In this document: piece after piece, positions 8,053 to 16,427 of the stretch
Numbering within the stretch: position 1 is the stretch's first letter
How the letters are laid out: each line of letters opens with the position of its first letter
Assembly (NCBI GenBank): GCA_025453955.1
Contig: JALOPJ010000055.1
Span: forward strand, 1-42,148
Reading direction: 5' to 3'
Length of the DNA: 42,148 bases
Source: Candidatus Edwardsiibacteriota bacterium
Lineage (GTDB): Bacteria > Edwardsbacteria > AC1 > EtOH8
The notes under the pieces: generated by a model
Database searches by the model: none
What the model saw: the letters and a program-made list of their open reading frames with translations, nothing else
What the model was told of the DNA's origin: nothing
Translations under genes and position numbers: made by a program

Positions 8053-8814
8053 ATGAAGCTCCGGGTGCTCGGCTCGTCTGGTTCCCAACTGCCGGGACTG
8101 AACCTCACCAGCTTCCTGCTGGACCGGACCGTGCTGATCGACACCGGCAGCGCGGCCTCGATGCTGGATTTCGACGAACAGAAGCGGGTCGAGCTGGTGC
8201 TGCTCTCGCACATCCACATCGACCACAGCATGGGCCTGCTGCTGATGGCCGACAACCTGGTGGGCCAGACCAAGAGGCCAATCAAGGTCCTCAGCATCCC
8301 CGAGGTGCTGGACGGGCTGCGCGGACACCTCTTCAACAACCAAGTCTGGCCCGATTTCACGTCGATCCCCAGCACCAGGAGCGCGGTCTTCGCGCTGCAG
8401 GCCCTGCGGGAGGGCAATCCGACGCGCGCCGGCAAGTACACGGTAACCGCGGTCAAGGTCAGCCATGCCGTGCCCACGACCGGCTTCATCATCGGCGATG
8501 GCAGGTCAAGCCTGCTGTACACCGGCGACACCCGGTCCACCGACCGCATCTGGCAGGTGGCCCGCAAGGTCGGGGACATCCGGGGCGTGGTGATCGAGAC
8601 CTCGTTCCCCAACCAGCTGCAGGAGCTGGCCTGTCTCTCCGGCCACCTCACCCCGCAGACCCTGCGGTCGGAGATCGAAAAATCGGGCCTGAAAGTGCCG
8701 TTCTATGTCTACCACCTCAAGGCGCTTTACATGGGACAGGTGCAGAAGGAGATCGCCGCGCTCAAGAACCCGCAGATCCGGTTCGCCGCCGAGGGCGCGA
8801 CCTACACGTTCTGA
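8053..8814 (+). CDS. Class II 3',5'-cyclic-nucleotide phosphodiesterase (metallo-beta-lactamase fold)
   Basis: The 253-residue protein has the MBL metal-binding motif HIHIDHSMG (H53, H55, D57, H58), the form typical of class II cAMP phosphodiesterases. Downstream ligands are consistent: SHAVPTTGF near 137, TGDTRSTD near 157, and SGHLTPQ near 197. Class II enzymes hydrolyse cAMP or cGMP to the 5'-monophosphate using two metal ions. There is no signal peptide, so it should act in the cytoplasm. GGGGG at 8042-8046 is a modest ribosome binding site, and a good sigma-70 promoter lies upstream. Neighbouring genes give no clue to the cyclase it would balance. Confidence 0.85.
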   Translation: MKLRVLGSSGSQLPGLNLTSFLLDRTVLIDTGSAASMLDFDEQKRVELVLLSHIHIDHSMGLLLMADNLVGQTKRPIKVLSIPEVLDGLRGHLFNNQVWPDFTSIPSTRSAVFALQALREGNPTRAGKYTVTAVKVSHAVPTTGFIIGDGRSSLLYTGDTRSTDRIWQVARKVGDIRGVVIETSFPNQLQELACLSGHLTPQTLRSEIEKSGLKVPFYVYHLKALYMGQVQKEIAALKNPQIRFAAEGATYTF

Positions 8815-8838
8815 ACGGATCCCTGTCCGCTGACACGA

Positions 8839-10524
8839 ATGAATAGAACAAAGTACAACCATACCCTGCGGGCCCTCGCGGCCGCCTGTTGCCTGGCACT
8901 GGCGGTCTCCTGCGCCCAGCGCCCGGCGCTGGACCGGCCCTCGGCCGAGCAGTCGGCGCTGGACCTGGTGGGCCTGGCCACGCTGCGGGCCGAGAACGGG
9001 GACCTGGCCGGGGCCATCGCCCAGCTCAAGCGGGCCCGGTCGTTGGATCCCGGTTCGCCGCTGATCCACCTGATGATCGCCCAGCATTACTACGAGCTGG
9101 GCAACGACACCCTGGCCGGTCTCTACGCCGGCCGCGCGGTCAGGCTCGATCCCGGCAACGCCGACGGCCGGCTGGTGCTGGGCAACAGCCACCTGCTGGC
9201 CCGCCGTTACGACGAGGCGCTGCAGCAGTACCTGGTCGCCGCCCGGCTCCGGCCGCAGTCGGCCGAGATCTCGGTGACCCTGGCCCAGCTCTACGAGGCG
9301 ACCGACCGGCCCGACTCGGCCCTGGCGGTGCTGCGCCGCGAGGTCGACCGCTCGGGCGAGCAGGCCGCCCGCCAGGGGCTGGCCGGCCTGCTGACCCGGC
9401 TGCGGCGGTGGCCGGAAGCCCTGCACCAGTACCGCGGGATCCTGGACGCGGACTCGACCGACCTCAAGGCCCTGTACTCGGCCGGCCTGCTGTTCGAGGT
9501 CACCGAGCAGCCGGACTCGGCCGTCGCCTACTTCGAACGGGCCTCGGCCCAGCAGCCCGCCAATGCCGCCATCAGGCGGCGGATCTTCAACGCCCTGCTG
9601 GGCCGCAAGGACTACGCCGCGGCCGCCCGGGAGGCCGAGGGCGTCCTCGACCTCGAGCCCGGCGACGCCGGCATGCGGCTGCAGCTGGCGCGGATCCGCT
9701 ACCGCCAGGGAGAGATGGATGAGGCCGCCGCCGCGTTCGCGGCGCTGCTGGCGGCCGACAGCGCCAACACCGAGGCGCTCTACACGCTGGCCCGGCTGCG
9801 GCTGCAGCAGAAGCGCTACGAGGAGGCCGCGGCGTACTTCCGTCGGACCCTGCGGATACTGCCGCGCGTGGGCGAGGCGTGGATCAACCTCGGGGTCTGC
9901 CAGCTGCAGCTGGGGCAGCGCGACTCCGCGGAACACAGCTTCAAGCGGGCGCGGCGCCACGGCAGCCGGATGGAGATCGACTACCTGTTCGGCTTCGCCT
10001 ACGCCCAGCTGGACCGCCACGCCGAGGCCCTGCCCCATTACCTCAGGGTACTGCCGCAGCACCGCACGGACCCGGCGTTCCTGTTCAACCTGGCGGCGGC
10101 CTGCGAGCGCAGCGGCGACTTCGCCGCCGCCGAGCGGTGGTTCAAGGAACTGCTGGCGCGCGATCCGGACCACGCCTCGGCCCAGAACTACCTGGGGTAC
10201 ATGTACGCCGAGCGCGGCATCAAGCTGGACGAGGCCGAGGCGCTGATCGCCCGGGCCCTGGCCCAGGAGCCGGACAACGCCTACTACATCGACAGCATGG
10301 GCTGGGTGCACTTCCGGCTGGGGCGGCTGGACGAGGCCCGCGCCAGCATCGAGCGGGCCGTGGCCCTGCTGCCGCGCGACGCCACCCTGCGCGAGCACCT
10401 GGGCGACATCTACCTGGCCCAGGGCGACCGGGAGCGCGCGGTCCAACAGTGGCGGATCGCGCTGGAGATCGACCCCGCCAAGGCGGCGCTGAAGGACAAG
10501 ATCGCCGGGGCGCCGGGCCAGTGA
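8839..10524 (+). CDS. TPR-repeat lipoprotein
   Basis: This 561-residue protein starts with a lipoprotein signal (hydrophobic segment to LAVSC, lipidated Cys at 25), so it is anchored in the envelope. The rest is a long run of 34-residue tetratricopeptide repeats with Gly/Ala-Tyr-Asp/Asn-Pro patterns (for example QLKRARSLDPGSPLIHL and ARAVRLDPGNADGRLVLG). The last repeats read YLGYMYAERGIKLDEAEALI and DSMGWVHFRLGRLDEARA, the pattern of large envelope TPR proteins next to outer-membrane lipoprotein genes in FCB bacteria. It probably scaffolds an envelope complex. The next gene starts one base after its stop and encodes a LolB/DUF4292-like lipoprotein, so the two likely work together. Confidence 0.88.
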   Translation: MNRTKYNHTLRALAAACCLALAVSCAQRPALDRPSAEQSALDLVGLATLRAENGDLAGAIAQLKRARSLDPGSPLIHLMIAQHYYELGNDTLAGLYAGRAVRLDPGNADGRLVLGNSHLLARRYDEALQQYLVAARLRPQSAEISVTLAQLYEATDRPDSALAVLRREVDRSGEQAARQGLAGLLTRLRRWPEALHQYRGILDADSTDLKALYSAGLLFEVTEQPDSAVAYFERASAQQPANAAIRRRIFNALLGRKDYAAAAREAEGVLDLEPGDAGMRLQLARIRYRQGEMDEAAAAFAALLAADSANTEALYTLARLRLQQKRYEEAAAYFRRTLRILPRVGEAWINLGVCQLQLGQRDSAEHSFKRARRHGSRMEIDYLFGFAYAQLDRHAEALPHYLRVLPQHRTDPAFLFNLAAACERSGDFAAAERWFKELLARDPDHASAQNYLGYMYAERGIKLDEAEALIARALAQEPDNAYYIDSMGWVHFRLGRLDEARASIERAVALLPRDATLREHLGDIYLAQGDRERAVQQWRIALEIDPAKAALKDKIAGAPGQ

Positions 10525-10525
10525 A

Positions 10526-11290
10526 ATGAAACAGCCTGCTGTTTTCCTGCTGCTCCTTGTAGCGGCCCTGGCCCTGCGCTGCAGCCACGCGCCGGTCGTC
10601 CCCCCCGGTGACCCCGCCGCCCTGTGGCGCACGGTGCAGGCGGGCTACGACCGTCCCGACGTTCCCTTCGTGGCCGAGGGTACCGCCGGCATCGAGTCGC
10701 GCAACGCCAGCCATTCGGTCGACTTCGCCCTGCGCTGGGAAAGCGCCTCCCGCTTCCGCATCGACCTGACCGGCCCGTTCGGGATCGCGCTGGCCTCGGC
10801 CGCGCTGGTGGACACCCTGGCCTGGGTCAGCGTCCCGTTGCGCGGCACCTACCTGGCCGGTCCGCTGGCGCTGGCCGACTCCGCCGCCGCCGCGTCGCTC
10901 AACCTGTCGCTGGACCGGATCGTGCGCGCGGTGTCCGGCCTGCCGCCCCGCCAGGACGGCGAGTTCCTGAGGGCCGAGCGGGGGCTGAAGGCCTTCGACT
11001 TCCAGTTCCGGAACGGCGACACCATCCGGACGTTCACCGTCGACGGCCGCTGCGCCGATATCACCGGCTACCGGGTGCGGATCTCCGACTCGATATGGGC
11101 CGAGCTGCACTACGGCGACTTCCGTGTCGTCGACGGCGCGCGCCGCCCCCATCGCGTCAAGCTCTCCAGCCCGACCGCGGGAATGGCGCTGGACCTGGCG
11201 TTCGACCGCATCGAGCCGGCCAAGCCGTTCCCCGCCGGCGTCTGGCGGCAGTCCGTGCCCGACGGGCTTTCCCCGCAGCGGTTCAAGTGA
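10526..11290 (+). CDS. LolB/DUF4292-like outer-membrane lipoprotein
   Basis: The 254-residue protein begins with a short signal peptide and lipobox-like ALRC (Cys at 19). The mature part looks like the LolB/LolA-type half-barrel: alternating strands such as ALRWESASRFRIDLTGPFG, then a central helix region, then FRNGDTIRTFTVDG and RRPHRVKLSSPTAGMALDLAFDRIEPAKPF. The pattern fits DUF4292, lipoproteins related to LolB that bind or insert acylated proteins in the outer membrane. The assignment rests on fold-like pattern rather than a sharp motif. It is tightly coupled to the TPR lipoprotein upstream (one base between stop and ATG). The NUDIX gene starts 4 nt downstream. Confidence 0.65.
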   Translation: MKQPAVFLLLLVAALALRCSHAPVVPPGDPAALWRTVQAGYDRPDVPFVAEGTAGIESRNASHSVDFALRWESASRFRIDLTGPFGIALASAALVDTLAWVSVPLRGTYLAGPLALADSAAAASLNLSLDRIVRAVSGLPPRQDGEFLRAERGLKAFDFQFRNGDTIRTFTVDGRCADITGYRVRISDSIWAELHYGDFRVVDGARRPHRVKLSSPTAGMALDLAFDRIEPAKPFPAGVWRQSVPDGLSPQRFK

Positions 11291-11294
11291 GGCC

Positions 11295-11807
11295 ATGAAC
11301 CGGCCGCGCGACCGCCACGGCTGGCGCACCACCGGCGCCCGCACCGTGTACCGCAACCGCTGGCTGGCGCTGCGGGAGTACCGCATCGCCTACCCCGGCG
11401 GCCGGCCCGGCATCTACGGGATGGTGCACAAGCCGCCCGGCGTGGCCTACACGGTCGGCCGCGATTTCCTGGAACTGCCGGCCGGCGCGATCTCGCGGCG
11501 CGAGACGCCGCTGGCAGCCGCCCGGCGCGAGCTGTTCGAGGAGACCGGCCTGCGGGCGAAACGCTGGGCCAGGCTCGGCAGTTTCTTCACCGCGCTGGGG
11601 CACGAGGACGCCGAGATCATCGTATACCTGGCCCGGGACCTGGACGATTCAGCGCTCTCCCACGCCAACAAGGAGCACGACGAGGGCATCTTGGGCATCT
11701 ACGCGCTGCCGATCATCCGGGTGAAGCGGCTGGTCAAGACGGACCGCATCAACTGCGGCATCACGCTGGCCTCCCTCCACCTGTTCTTCTCGCATCAAGG
11801 GAAATGA
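11295..11807 (+). CDS. NUDIX hydrolase, ADP-ribose pyrophosphatase-like, with internal loss
   Basis: This 170-residue protein contains a perfect NUDIX box: G64, E70, then R78-E79, E82-E83 and G85 with the standard spacing. The lead-in ELPAGAI and upstream RNRWLALREYRI are typical of ADP-ribose pyrophosphatases. GTGAGG at 11287-11292 is a close ribosome binding site. The oddity is just before the box. In the family, a 'GIYGxVxKP..V' strand is followed by about 16 residues that include a QYR-type motif before GR..xELPAG. Here the strand GVAYTV runs straight into GRDFLELP, so those residues are missing in frame, around nt 11450-11458. The product may be inactive or the assembly may be collapsed here. 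Confidence 0.75.
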   Translation: MNRPRDRHGWRTTGARTVYRNRWLALREYRIAYPGGRPGIYGMVHKPPGVAYTVGRDFLELPAGAISRRETPLAAARRELFEETGLRAKRWARLGSFFTALGHEDAEIIVYLARDLDDSALSHANKEHDEGILGIYALPIIRVKRLVKTDRINCGITLASLHLFFSHQGK

Positions 11808-11808
11808 C

Positions 11809-12128
11809 ATGAACTGCATCCTGATCTACTCGACCTTCCCGGACAAGGCAACGGCCGTCGCGGCGGCCCGCGCCCTGCTGGAGGAACAGCTGGCGGCCGG
11901 CGCCAACCTCTGGCCGCTGGAATCGCACTTCCGCTGGCAGGGCAAGATCGAAATACGCCAGGAGTGCGCGGCGCTGTTCCAGGCCGAGCGCCGGTTCTAC
12001 CAGCGGATCGAGGCCCGGCTCAGTGGATCATGGACGAGACCGTGCGGCCGGTGGAGCGGCGCGAGCGCAGGGAACGGGTCAAGGATAGCAAGGCAGCAAA
12101 GCAATCAATACTGTCGCGCAGAAAGTGA
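11809..12128 (+). pseudogene. cutA: cutA divalent-cation tolerance protein, internally deleted and frameshifted
   Basis: The first 70 codons encode a recognisable CutA1: MNCILIYSTFPDKATA, then AGANLWPLESHFRWQGKIE and FYQRIEARL. CutA is a small trimeric cytoplasmic protein linked to copper tolerance. The frame then changes at about 12021. In the next frame the sequence QWIMDETVRP, a normal CutA C-terminus, continues to a TGA at 12126-12128. The conserved segment between the two parts (the HPYxxPE region plus the following strand, roughly 24 residues) is absent. The best reading is a deletion of about 70-80 nt, not a multiple of three. In the original frame, translation instead runs on into the AT-rich membrane gene downstream. 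Confidence 0.75.
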
Positions 12129-12132
12129 TCGC

Positions 12133-12624
12133 ATGCACAAGGTGGATCGGACAATGGCTCGATCTATCATCATTGTCCTTTTTGTCGCGCTACTATTCTC
12201 TTTAATTGATTATCGGTTCAATGTTATTGGCATGCCTTACATACCCCATCTCACATTACTAATCGGTATTGTCATTCTCACTATCTATCTCTACGTGTCA
12301 AATACAGTCTTGAGCATTGAACATGACAGGCTTAGGGTAACCCTTGGTCTAATCCTAGTCGATGATATTTCGTATGATAGCATATTGAATTGCGAGCGGG
12401 TTCTCCACTATCCCGGCTCACACAGACCAGTTATCGACCCTATTGACAACATCATTTTTACAAGATACGTCTTCACCGGTAGGCCCTGGCTCGCCGTGCA
12501 TCATGCAAACGGTGACACGCGGTACATCCCCGTCAAGGATTCAATCGATTCACTGAACATCCTCGTGAAAGCAATTGAAGCATATAAAAAGGAACGCCGT
12601 GGATTGCCGGAAAGAATCAAATAA
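12133..12624 (+). CDS. Small AT-rich membrane protein of unknown function
   Basis: The 163-residue product has two adjacent membrane helices near the N-terminus (around SIIIVLFVALLFSLI and HLTLLIGIVILTIYLYVS). A soluble region of about 100 residues follows, with strand-rich text (LSIEHDRLRVTLGLILVD, YIPVKDSIDSLNILVKAI) that resembles a small PH-like or YdbT/YcxB-type membrane-associated domain. No family is firmly recognised. Its base composition is far more AT-rich than everything around it, and the shift starts near 12105, pointing to recent acquisition. Start is ATG 12133, or possibly ATG 12154. The original frame is also open back through cutA, which would give a fusion, but that seems accidental. 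Confidence 0.6.
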   Translation: MHKVDRTMARSIIIVLFVALLFSLIDYRFNVIGMPYIPHLTLLIGIVILTIYLYVSNTVLSIEHDRLRVTLGLILVDDISYDSILNCERVLHYPGSHRPVIDPIDNIIFTRYVFTGRPWLAVHHANGDTRYIPVKDSIDSLNILVKAIEAYKKERRGLPERIK

Positions 12625-12793
12625 AACCTCCTGCACCTGCACCTACGAGCCCTGCCCCCGCAAGGGCGTGTGCTGCGAGTGCGTGGCCTACCACCGGAAG
12701 AACGGCGAAGTACCCGGCTGTTTCTTCTCGCAGGCCGGGGAGGCCAGCTACGACCGCAGCGTGCGGTCGTTCATCAAGGATCAGTCGCGTTGA
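12599..12793 (+). CDS. DUF6485 small cysteine-rich protein
   Basis: This 64-residue protein carries a dense Cys pattern, CTCTYEPCPRKGVCCECV, then YHRKNGEVPGCFFS, characteristic of the DUF6485 family. The many paired cysteines suggest a zinc or Fe-S site; no function is established. I take GTG 12599 as the start: AAGGA at 12589-12593 lies 5 nt upstream, and family members begin only about ten residues before the CxCxYEPC motif. The gene overlaps the AT-rich membrane gene by 26 nt. Its first codons are AT-rich but the rest is GC-rich, so the boundary of the acquired island may fall inside its 5' end. Confidence 0.7.
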   Translation: MDCRKESNKTSCTCTYEPCPRKGVCCECVAYHRKNGEVPGCFFSQAGEASYDRSVRSFIKDQSR

Positions 12794-12807
12794 CGCTGGG
12801 GAACACC

Positions 12808-13380
12808 GTGCGGTACGGCACATGGTCCCTGGCGGTCGGTCTTCAGATACTGGTCCTGACCGGGTGTGCCACGACCGGCAGGGTCGCCGACAACACGTTC
12901 CGCGACGCGCGCCACGGCATCCGCATCACCTTCCCGAGCGACTACTCCGTCAAGCCGGCTTCGGACCGCAACTCCCGGTACCGGGTGAAGGCCGTCCGCC
13001 GGGTCCCGCCCAGCGACAAGCGTTCGGAAGCGATCGTTCCTTCCTACGGGTTATACGTCGCACCGAAAAGCGCATTGCAGCGTCGCGCCAATACCAACGA
13101 CGAATTGTTCGAGGACTTCGTCTCGCTCGAGAGCGACAATTACTGCGCGCGTCTGTACCGCATCGTCGCCCGCCCGCACGGTGACCGGACGGTGAAGCTG
13201 CCGACCGGCGTCACCGCGCTCATCCGGCACTTCAACTCATCCGTCCTGTTGCCGGGCGATACCACGGCCTACGGCAATGGCATGGCGGCGTTCCTGGACG
13301 GGGGCGATTGCTTCGTCAAGCTGGAATACGTCGCGGACAGCGCGTCGTTCGACACCGCCGAGTTCCTCGGCATCCTGTAG
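12808..13380 (+). CDS. Predicted lipoprotein of unknown function
   Basis: The 190-residue product starts at GTG 12808 with GGGGA at 12798-12802 as ribosome binding site. It has a signal peptide ending in the lipobox VLTGC (Cys 20). The mature part contains DARHGIRITFPSDYSV, a pattern seen in lipoproteins with a compact 'fitness to stress' style domain, then strand-rich segments such as VPSYGLYVAPKSALQ and FNSSVLLPGDTTAYGNG. No named family is recognised. It is likely attached to the outer or inner membrane. It lies between DUF6485 and the HerA-like ATPase with only short gaps. Confidence 0.6.
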   Translation: MRYGTWSLAVGLQILVLTGCATTGRVADNTFRDARHGIRITFPSDYSVKPASDRNSRYRVKAVRRVPPSDKRSEAIVPSYGLYVAPKSALQRRANTNDELFEDFVSLESDNYCARLYRIVARPHGDRTVKLPTGVTALIRHFNSSVLLPGDTTAYGNGMAAFLDGGDCFVKLEYVADSASFDTAEFLGIL

Positions 13381-13395
13381 CGAGCATCGAACCGT

Positions 13396-14862
13396 ATGCC
13401 AGCGCAACCGCTGCTGATCGCCAAGAGCGACACGGACCTGTTCCTGCTGCCCCGGATGGCCAACCGCCACGGCCTGGTGGCCGGGGCCACCGGCACCGGC
13501 AAGACCGTCACGCTTCAGACATTGGCCGAGAACTTCTCCCGCGCCGGCGTCCCGGTGTTCATGGCCGACGTCAAGGGCGACCTGGCCGGGTTGTCGCAGC
13601 CCGGCGGGGCCAACCCCAAGATCGCCGAGCGGATCACGCTGCTGAAGCTGGCCGACCACGCCTACCAGGCCTGCCCGACGGCGTTCTGGGACGTGTTCGG
13701 CGAGCAGGGCCACCCGGTGCGGTCCACCATCTCCGAGATGGGCCCGCTGCTGCTGTCACGGCTGCTGAACCTCAACGAGGTCCAGGGAGGCGTGCTGGCC
13801 CTGGTCTTCAAGATCGCCGACGACGACGGCCTGCTGCTCTTGGACCTCAAGGACCTGCGGGCCATGCTGCAGCACGTGGGAGACAACGCCGACCGGTTCC
13901 AGACGGAGTACGGCAACATCTCCAAGGCCAGCATCGGCGCCATCCAGCGCGGCCTGCTGGCGCTGGAGCAGCAGGGCGCCGACCGGCTGTTCGCCGAGCC
14001 GGCGCTCAACCTGGACGACCTGATGCAGACCGATCCCCAGGGCCGCGGCGTAGTCAACATCCTGGCCGCGGACAAGCTGCTGCAGTCGCCGAAGATGTAC
14101 GCCTCGCTGCTGCTGTGGCTGCTGTCCGAGCTGTTCGAGCGGCTGCCCGAGGTGGGCGACCCCGACAAGCCCAGGCTGGTGTTCTTCTTCGACGAGGCCC
14201 ATCTGCTGTTCGACGACGCGCCCGACGCCCTGCTGCAGAAGATCGAGCAGGTGGTGCGGCTGATCCGCTCCAAGGGCGTGGGCGTCTACTTCGTCACCCA
14301 GAACCCGCTGGACATCCCGGACCGGATCCTGGGACAGCTGGGCAACCGCGTCCAGCACGCCCTGCGGGCCTTCACCCCGCGCGACCAGAAGGCGGTCAAC
14401 GCGGCGGCGGAGACCTTCCGCTCGAACCCCACGCTCAAGGTCGAGCAGGTGATCACCGAGCTGCAGGTGGGCGAGGCGCTGGTCTCGTTCCTGGACGAGA
14501 AGGGCGCGCCCGGCGTGGTCGAGCGGGCCTACGTGCTGCCGCCGCGCAGCCAGGTGGGCCCGGTCCAGCCCGGCCAGCGCCAGGAGACGATCAAGGCCTC
14601 GGCGGTGTACGGCGCATACGAGAAGACCGTCGACCGCGAGTCGGCCTACGAGATCCTCAAAGCGCGGACGGAGAAAGCCGGGGCCGCGGCGCCCGCGCCG
14701 CAGGCGCGGCCGGCCACGCCCAAGGGCCGGGCGGCGCCGCAGCGCCAGGGCGTGGCCGAGGCCGTGCTCAAGAGCGCGGCCCGCGCCGCGGCCACCCAGG
14801 CCGGGCGGTCCATCATGCGGGGCGTGCTGGGCACCATCTTCGGCGGCCGGGCCCGGTTCTGA
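13396..14862 (+). CDS. yjgR: HerA-like ATPase / DUF853 (YjgR family)
   Basis: The 488-residue P-loop NTPase of the YjgR/DUF853 group has Walker A GATGTGKT at residues 30-37, preceded by [16 protein letters not shown] follows at about 56. Walker B is [12 protein letters not shown] near residue 265, followed by an [18 protein letters not shown] sensor region. The length matches E. coli YjgR (about 500). HerA-type ATPases form ring-shaped motors that move DNA; the role of YjgR itself is not defined. No NurA-type nuclease gene is adjacent, so a HerA-NurA end-resection complex is not indicated. The C-terminal ~100 residues are Ala/Pro-rich and end with a Gly-rich segment, as usual for this family. 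Confidence 0.9.
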   Translation: MPAQPLLIAKSDTDLFLLPRMANRHGLVAGATGTGKTVTLQTLAENFSRAGVPVFMADVKGDLAGLSQPGGANPKIAERITLLKLADHAYQACPTAFWDVFGEQGHPVRSTISEMGPLLLSRLLNLNEVQGGVLALVFKIADDDGLLLLDLKDLRAMLQHVGDNADRFQTEYGNISKASIGAIQRGLLALEQQGADRLFAEPALNLDDLMQTDPQGRGVVNILAADKLLQSPKMYASLLLWLLSELFERLPEVGDPDKPRLVFFFDEAHLLFDDAPDALLQKIEQVVRLIRSKGVGVYFVTQNPLDIPDRILGQLGNRVQHALRAFTPRDQKAVNAAAETFRSNPTLKVEQVITELQVGEALVSFLDEKGAPGVVERAYVLPPRSQVGPVQPGQRQETIKASAVYGAYEKTVDRESAYEILKARTEKAGAAAPAPQARPATPKGRAAPQRQGVAEAVLKSAARAAATQAGRSIMRGVLGTIFGGRARF

Positions 14863-14873
14863 CCCGCCGGCCC

Positions 14874-15749
14874 ATGCAGCTGCTGTTGGCGCTGGCCATC
14901 GGCCTGGCCGTGTTCTTCAACCTCCGGGCGCTGGCGGGAAATCATCGCGATGCCTGGTGGGCCCGCCTGCTGTTCCGCCCGCACGGCCCCCGCACCGACG
15001 TCCGCTACCTGACGCGGCGCGAGCTGCTGCGGTCCGGGCTGCTGTCCTGCTGCCTGGCGGCGGGCCTGGGAGCCCTGCAGGTACTGGCCGTGCTGGTCCC
15101 GCAGCGATCTTTCGACCGGCATCCCGCCCTGTTCGCGGCCTGGCTTTCCCTGTCGTTCCTGCTCACGTTCCTTTGCCTGCTGTTCGCACTGTCGGGCATC
15201 ATCCTGGTCGTCCGCGGCCTGTGCCGCAGTTCAAGGTATGTCCCGCCGGTCCCGAAGGAGAAGGAGATCGAGCATACGCCCTACCTGGCGATCGACGACA
15301 GCTGGTACCGCAAGCCCGCCGGCGTCCCCGAGCACGTCTCCTGCGGCGGCGTGGTGGCGCGGGTCGAGCGGGGCACCGTCCTGATCGCGCTGCTCAAGGA
15401 GGACGGATTCCTCCGCCTGGTCCTGCCGAAGGGGCATCTGGAGCGCGGCGAGTCGCTGGAACAGGCGGCCCGCCGCGAGATCGCCGAGGAATCGGGCCTC
15501 ACCGACCTGCGATTGCTCTGCGAGATCGGGGTGCGCGAACGGCTGGACCTGAAGAAACGGTCCTGGAAGACCACCCACTACTTCCTGTTCTCCACGACGC
15601 AGCGGTCCGGGCACCCCACGGACGCACACCACACCTACGTCTTGGAGTGGTCCCCCCTCGACCGCCTGCCCGACATGTTCTGGCCCGAACAGGAGGAACT
15701 GGTGCGCACCAACACCGCGATGATCAAGAGCGCGCTGTTCCGGCCATGA
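14874..15749 (+). CDS. Membrane-anchored NUDIX hydrolase
   Basis: This 291-residue fusion has three hydrophobic helices (around residues 1-20, 50-75 and 85-110) followed by a complete NUDIX hydrolase domain. The NUDIX box runs from G190 through E196 to R204-E205, E208-E209 and G211, with the entry LPKGHLERGE that is typical of Ap4A/8-oxo-type NUDIX enzymes. The hydrolase half has no visible defect. NUDIX enzymes are usually soluble, so attachment to a multi-helix membrane anchor is unusual and suggests a substrate delivered at the membrane, perhaps a lipid-linked nucleotide. ATG 14874 lies 12 nt after the previous stop. The TGA overlaps the next ATG (ATGA). Confidence 0.75.
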   Translation: MQLLLALAIGLAVFFNLRALAGNHRDAWWARLLFRPHGPRTDVRYLTRRELLRSGLLSCCLAAGLGALQVLAVLVPQRSFDRHPALFAAWLSLSFLLTFLCLLFALSGIILVVRGLCRSSRYVPPVPKEKEIEHTPYLAIDDSWYRKPAGVPEHVSCGGVVARVERGTVLIALLKEDGFLRLVLPKGHLERGESLEQAARREIAEESGLTDLRLLCEIGVRERLDLKKRSWKTTHYFLFSTTQRSGHPTDAHHTYVLEWSPLDRLPDMFWPEQEELVRTNTAMIKSALFRP

Positions 15750-16423
15750 ACGGGGCGACGATGGAAGAGCACACCGAAGCGCTCGGGCGCATCGCCGCCG
15801 ATCGCGGGATGGCCGTGTTCGGCGTGGCGGAGCTGGCGCCGGTCCGCGGGACGTTCCGCCCCGAGATCGTCCCCGCGGCGCAGGGCCTGACGCACGGGAT
15901 CAGCATGGGCTACCGGCTGTCCGATCCCGTGCTCGACGGCATCTCCGACCGGCCGACGCTGATCTACAAGCACCACTACAAGGTCGCCAATTACATGCTG
16001 GACCAGGCCGCCGCCCACGTCGCCGCATACATCCATCGGCAACGGAAGCGGGCGCTGCCGGTCCCGGCCTCGCAGGTGATCGACTGGAAGGACAACTACG
16101 GCCACCTGTCGCACAAGGCGATCGCGGCGCAGGCCGGCCTGGGGTGGATCGGCCGCTCGGCGCTGTTCCTCCACCCCGTCCACCGCGGCCGGCTGCGGTT
16201 GGTCACCGTGCTGACCGACCTGCCGCTGGTGCCCGGCATTCCGCTGCCCGAGCTCGACCGCTGCGGGACCTGCCGTGCCTGCATCGACGCCTGCCCGGCC
16301 GGCGCGATCTCCGAGGCGGGGTACGACCGCATCCGGTGCGCCGGGAAGCTGAAGGAGTTCTCCCGCATGCCGGGCATCGGGCAGTCGATCTGCGGCGTCT
16401 GCGTCAGGGTCTGCCCGAGATGA
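15746..16423 (+). CDS. QueG-like 4Fe-4S protein
   Basis: This is a 225-residue protein with the epoxyqueuosine reductase signature KAIAAQAGLGWIGRSALF near residues 124-141. A ferredoxin-type site follows: C173, C176, C179, C183, and then C198, C216, C219 and C223 for a second [4Fe-4S] cluster. QueG reduces epoxyqueuosine to queuosine in tRNA using cobalamin. This protein lacks the C-terminal HEAT-like region of full QueG and belongs to the shorter branch, whose activity is not established. I therefore leave the symbol empty. Its ATG overlaps the previous TGA. No other queuosine genes are visible in the window. Confidence 0.75.
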   Translation: MNGATMEEHTEALGRIAADRGMAVFGVAELAPVRGTFRPEIVPAAQGLTHGISMGYRLSDPVLDGISDRPTLIYKHHYKVANYMLDQAAAHVAAYIHRQRKRALPVPASQVIDWKDNYGHLSHKAIAAQAGLGWIGRSALFLHPVHRGRLRLVTVLTDLPLVPGIPLPELDRCGTCRACIDACPAGAISEAGYDRIRCAGKLKEFSRMPGIGQSICGVCVRVCPR

Positions 16424-16427
16424 CGAA

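Noticed and set aside
13396-14862. Idea of a HerA-NurA DNA end-processing system
   Set aside because: The ATPase is of the YjgR/DUF853 type and no NurA-like nuclease gene is adjacent.
13308-14873. 813-codon open frame on the plus strand across the HerA-like ATPase
   Set aside because: Only its last part, from ATG 14874, has real protein character (membrane helices and a NUDIX box); the earlier part is a shadow of the ATPase gene.
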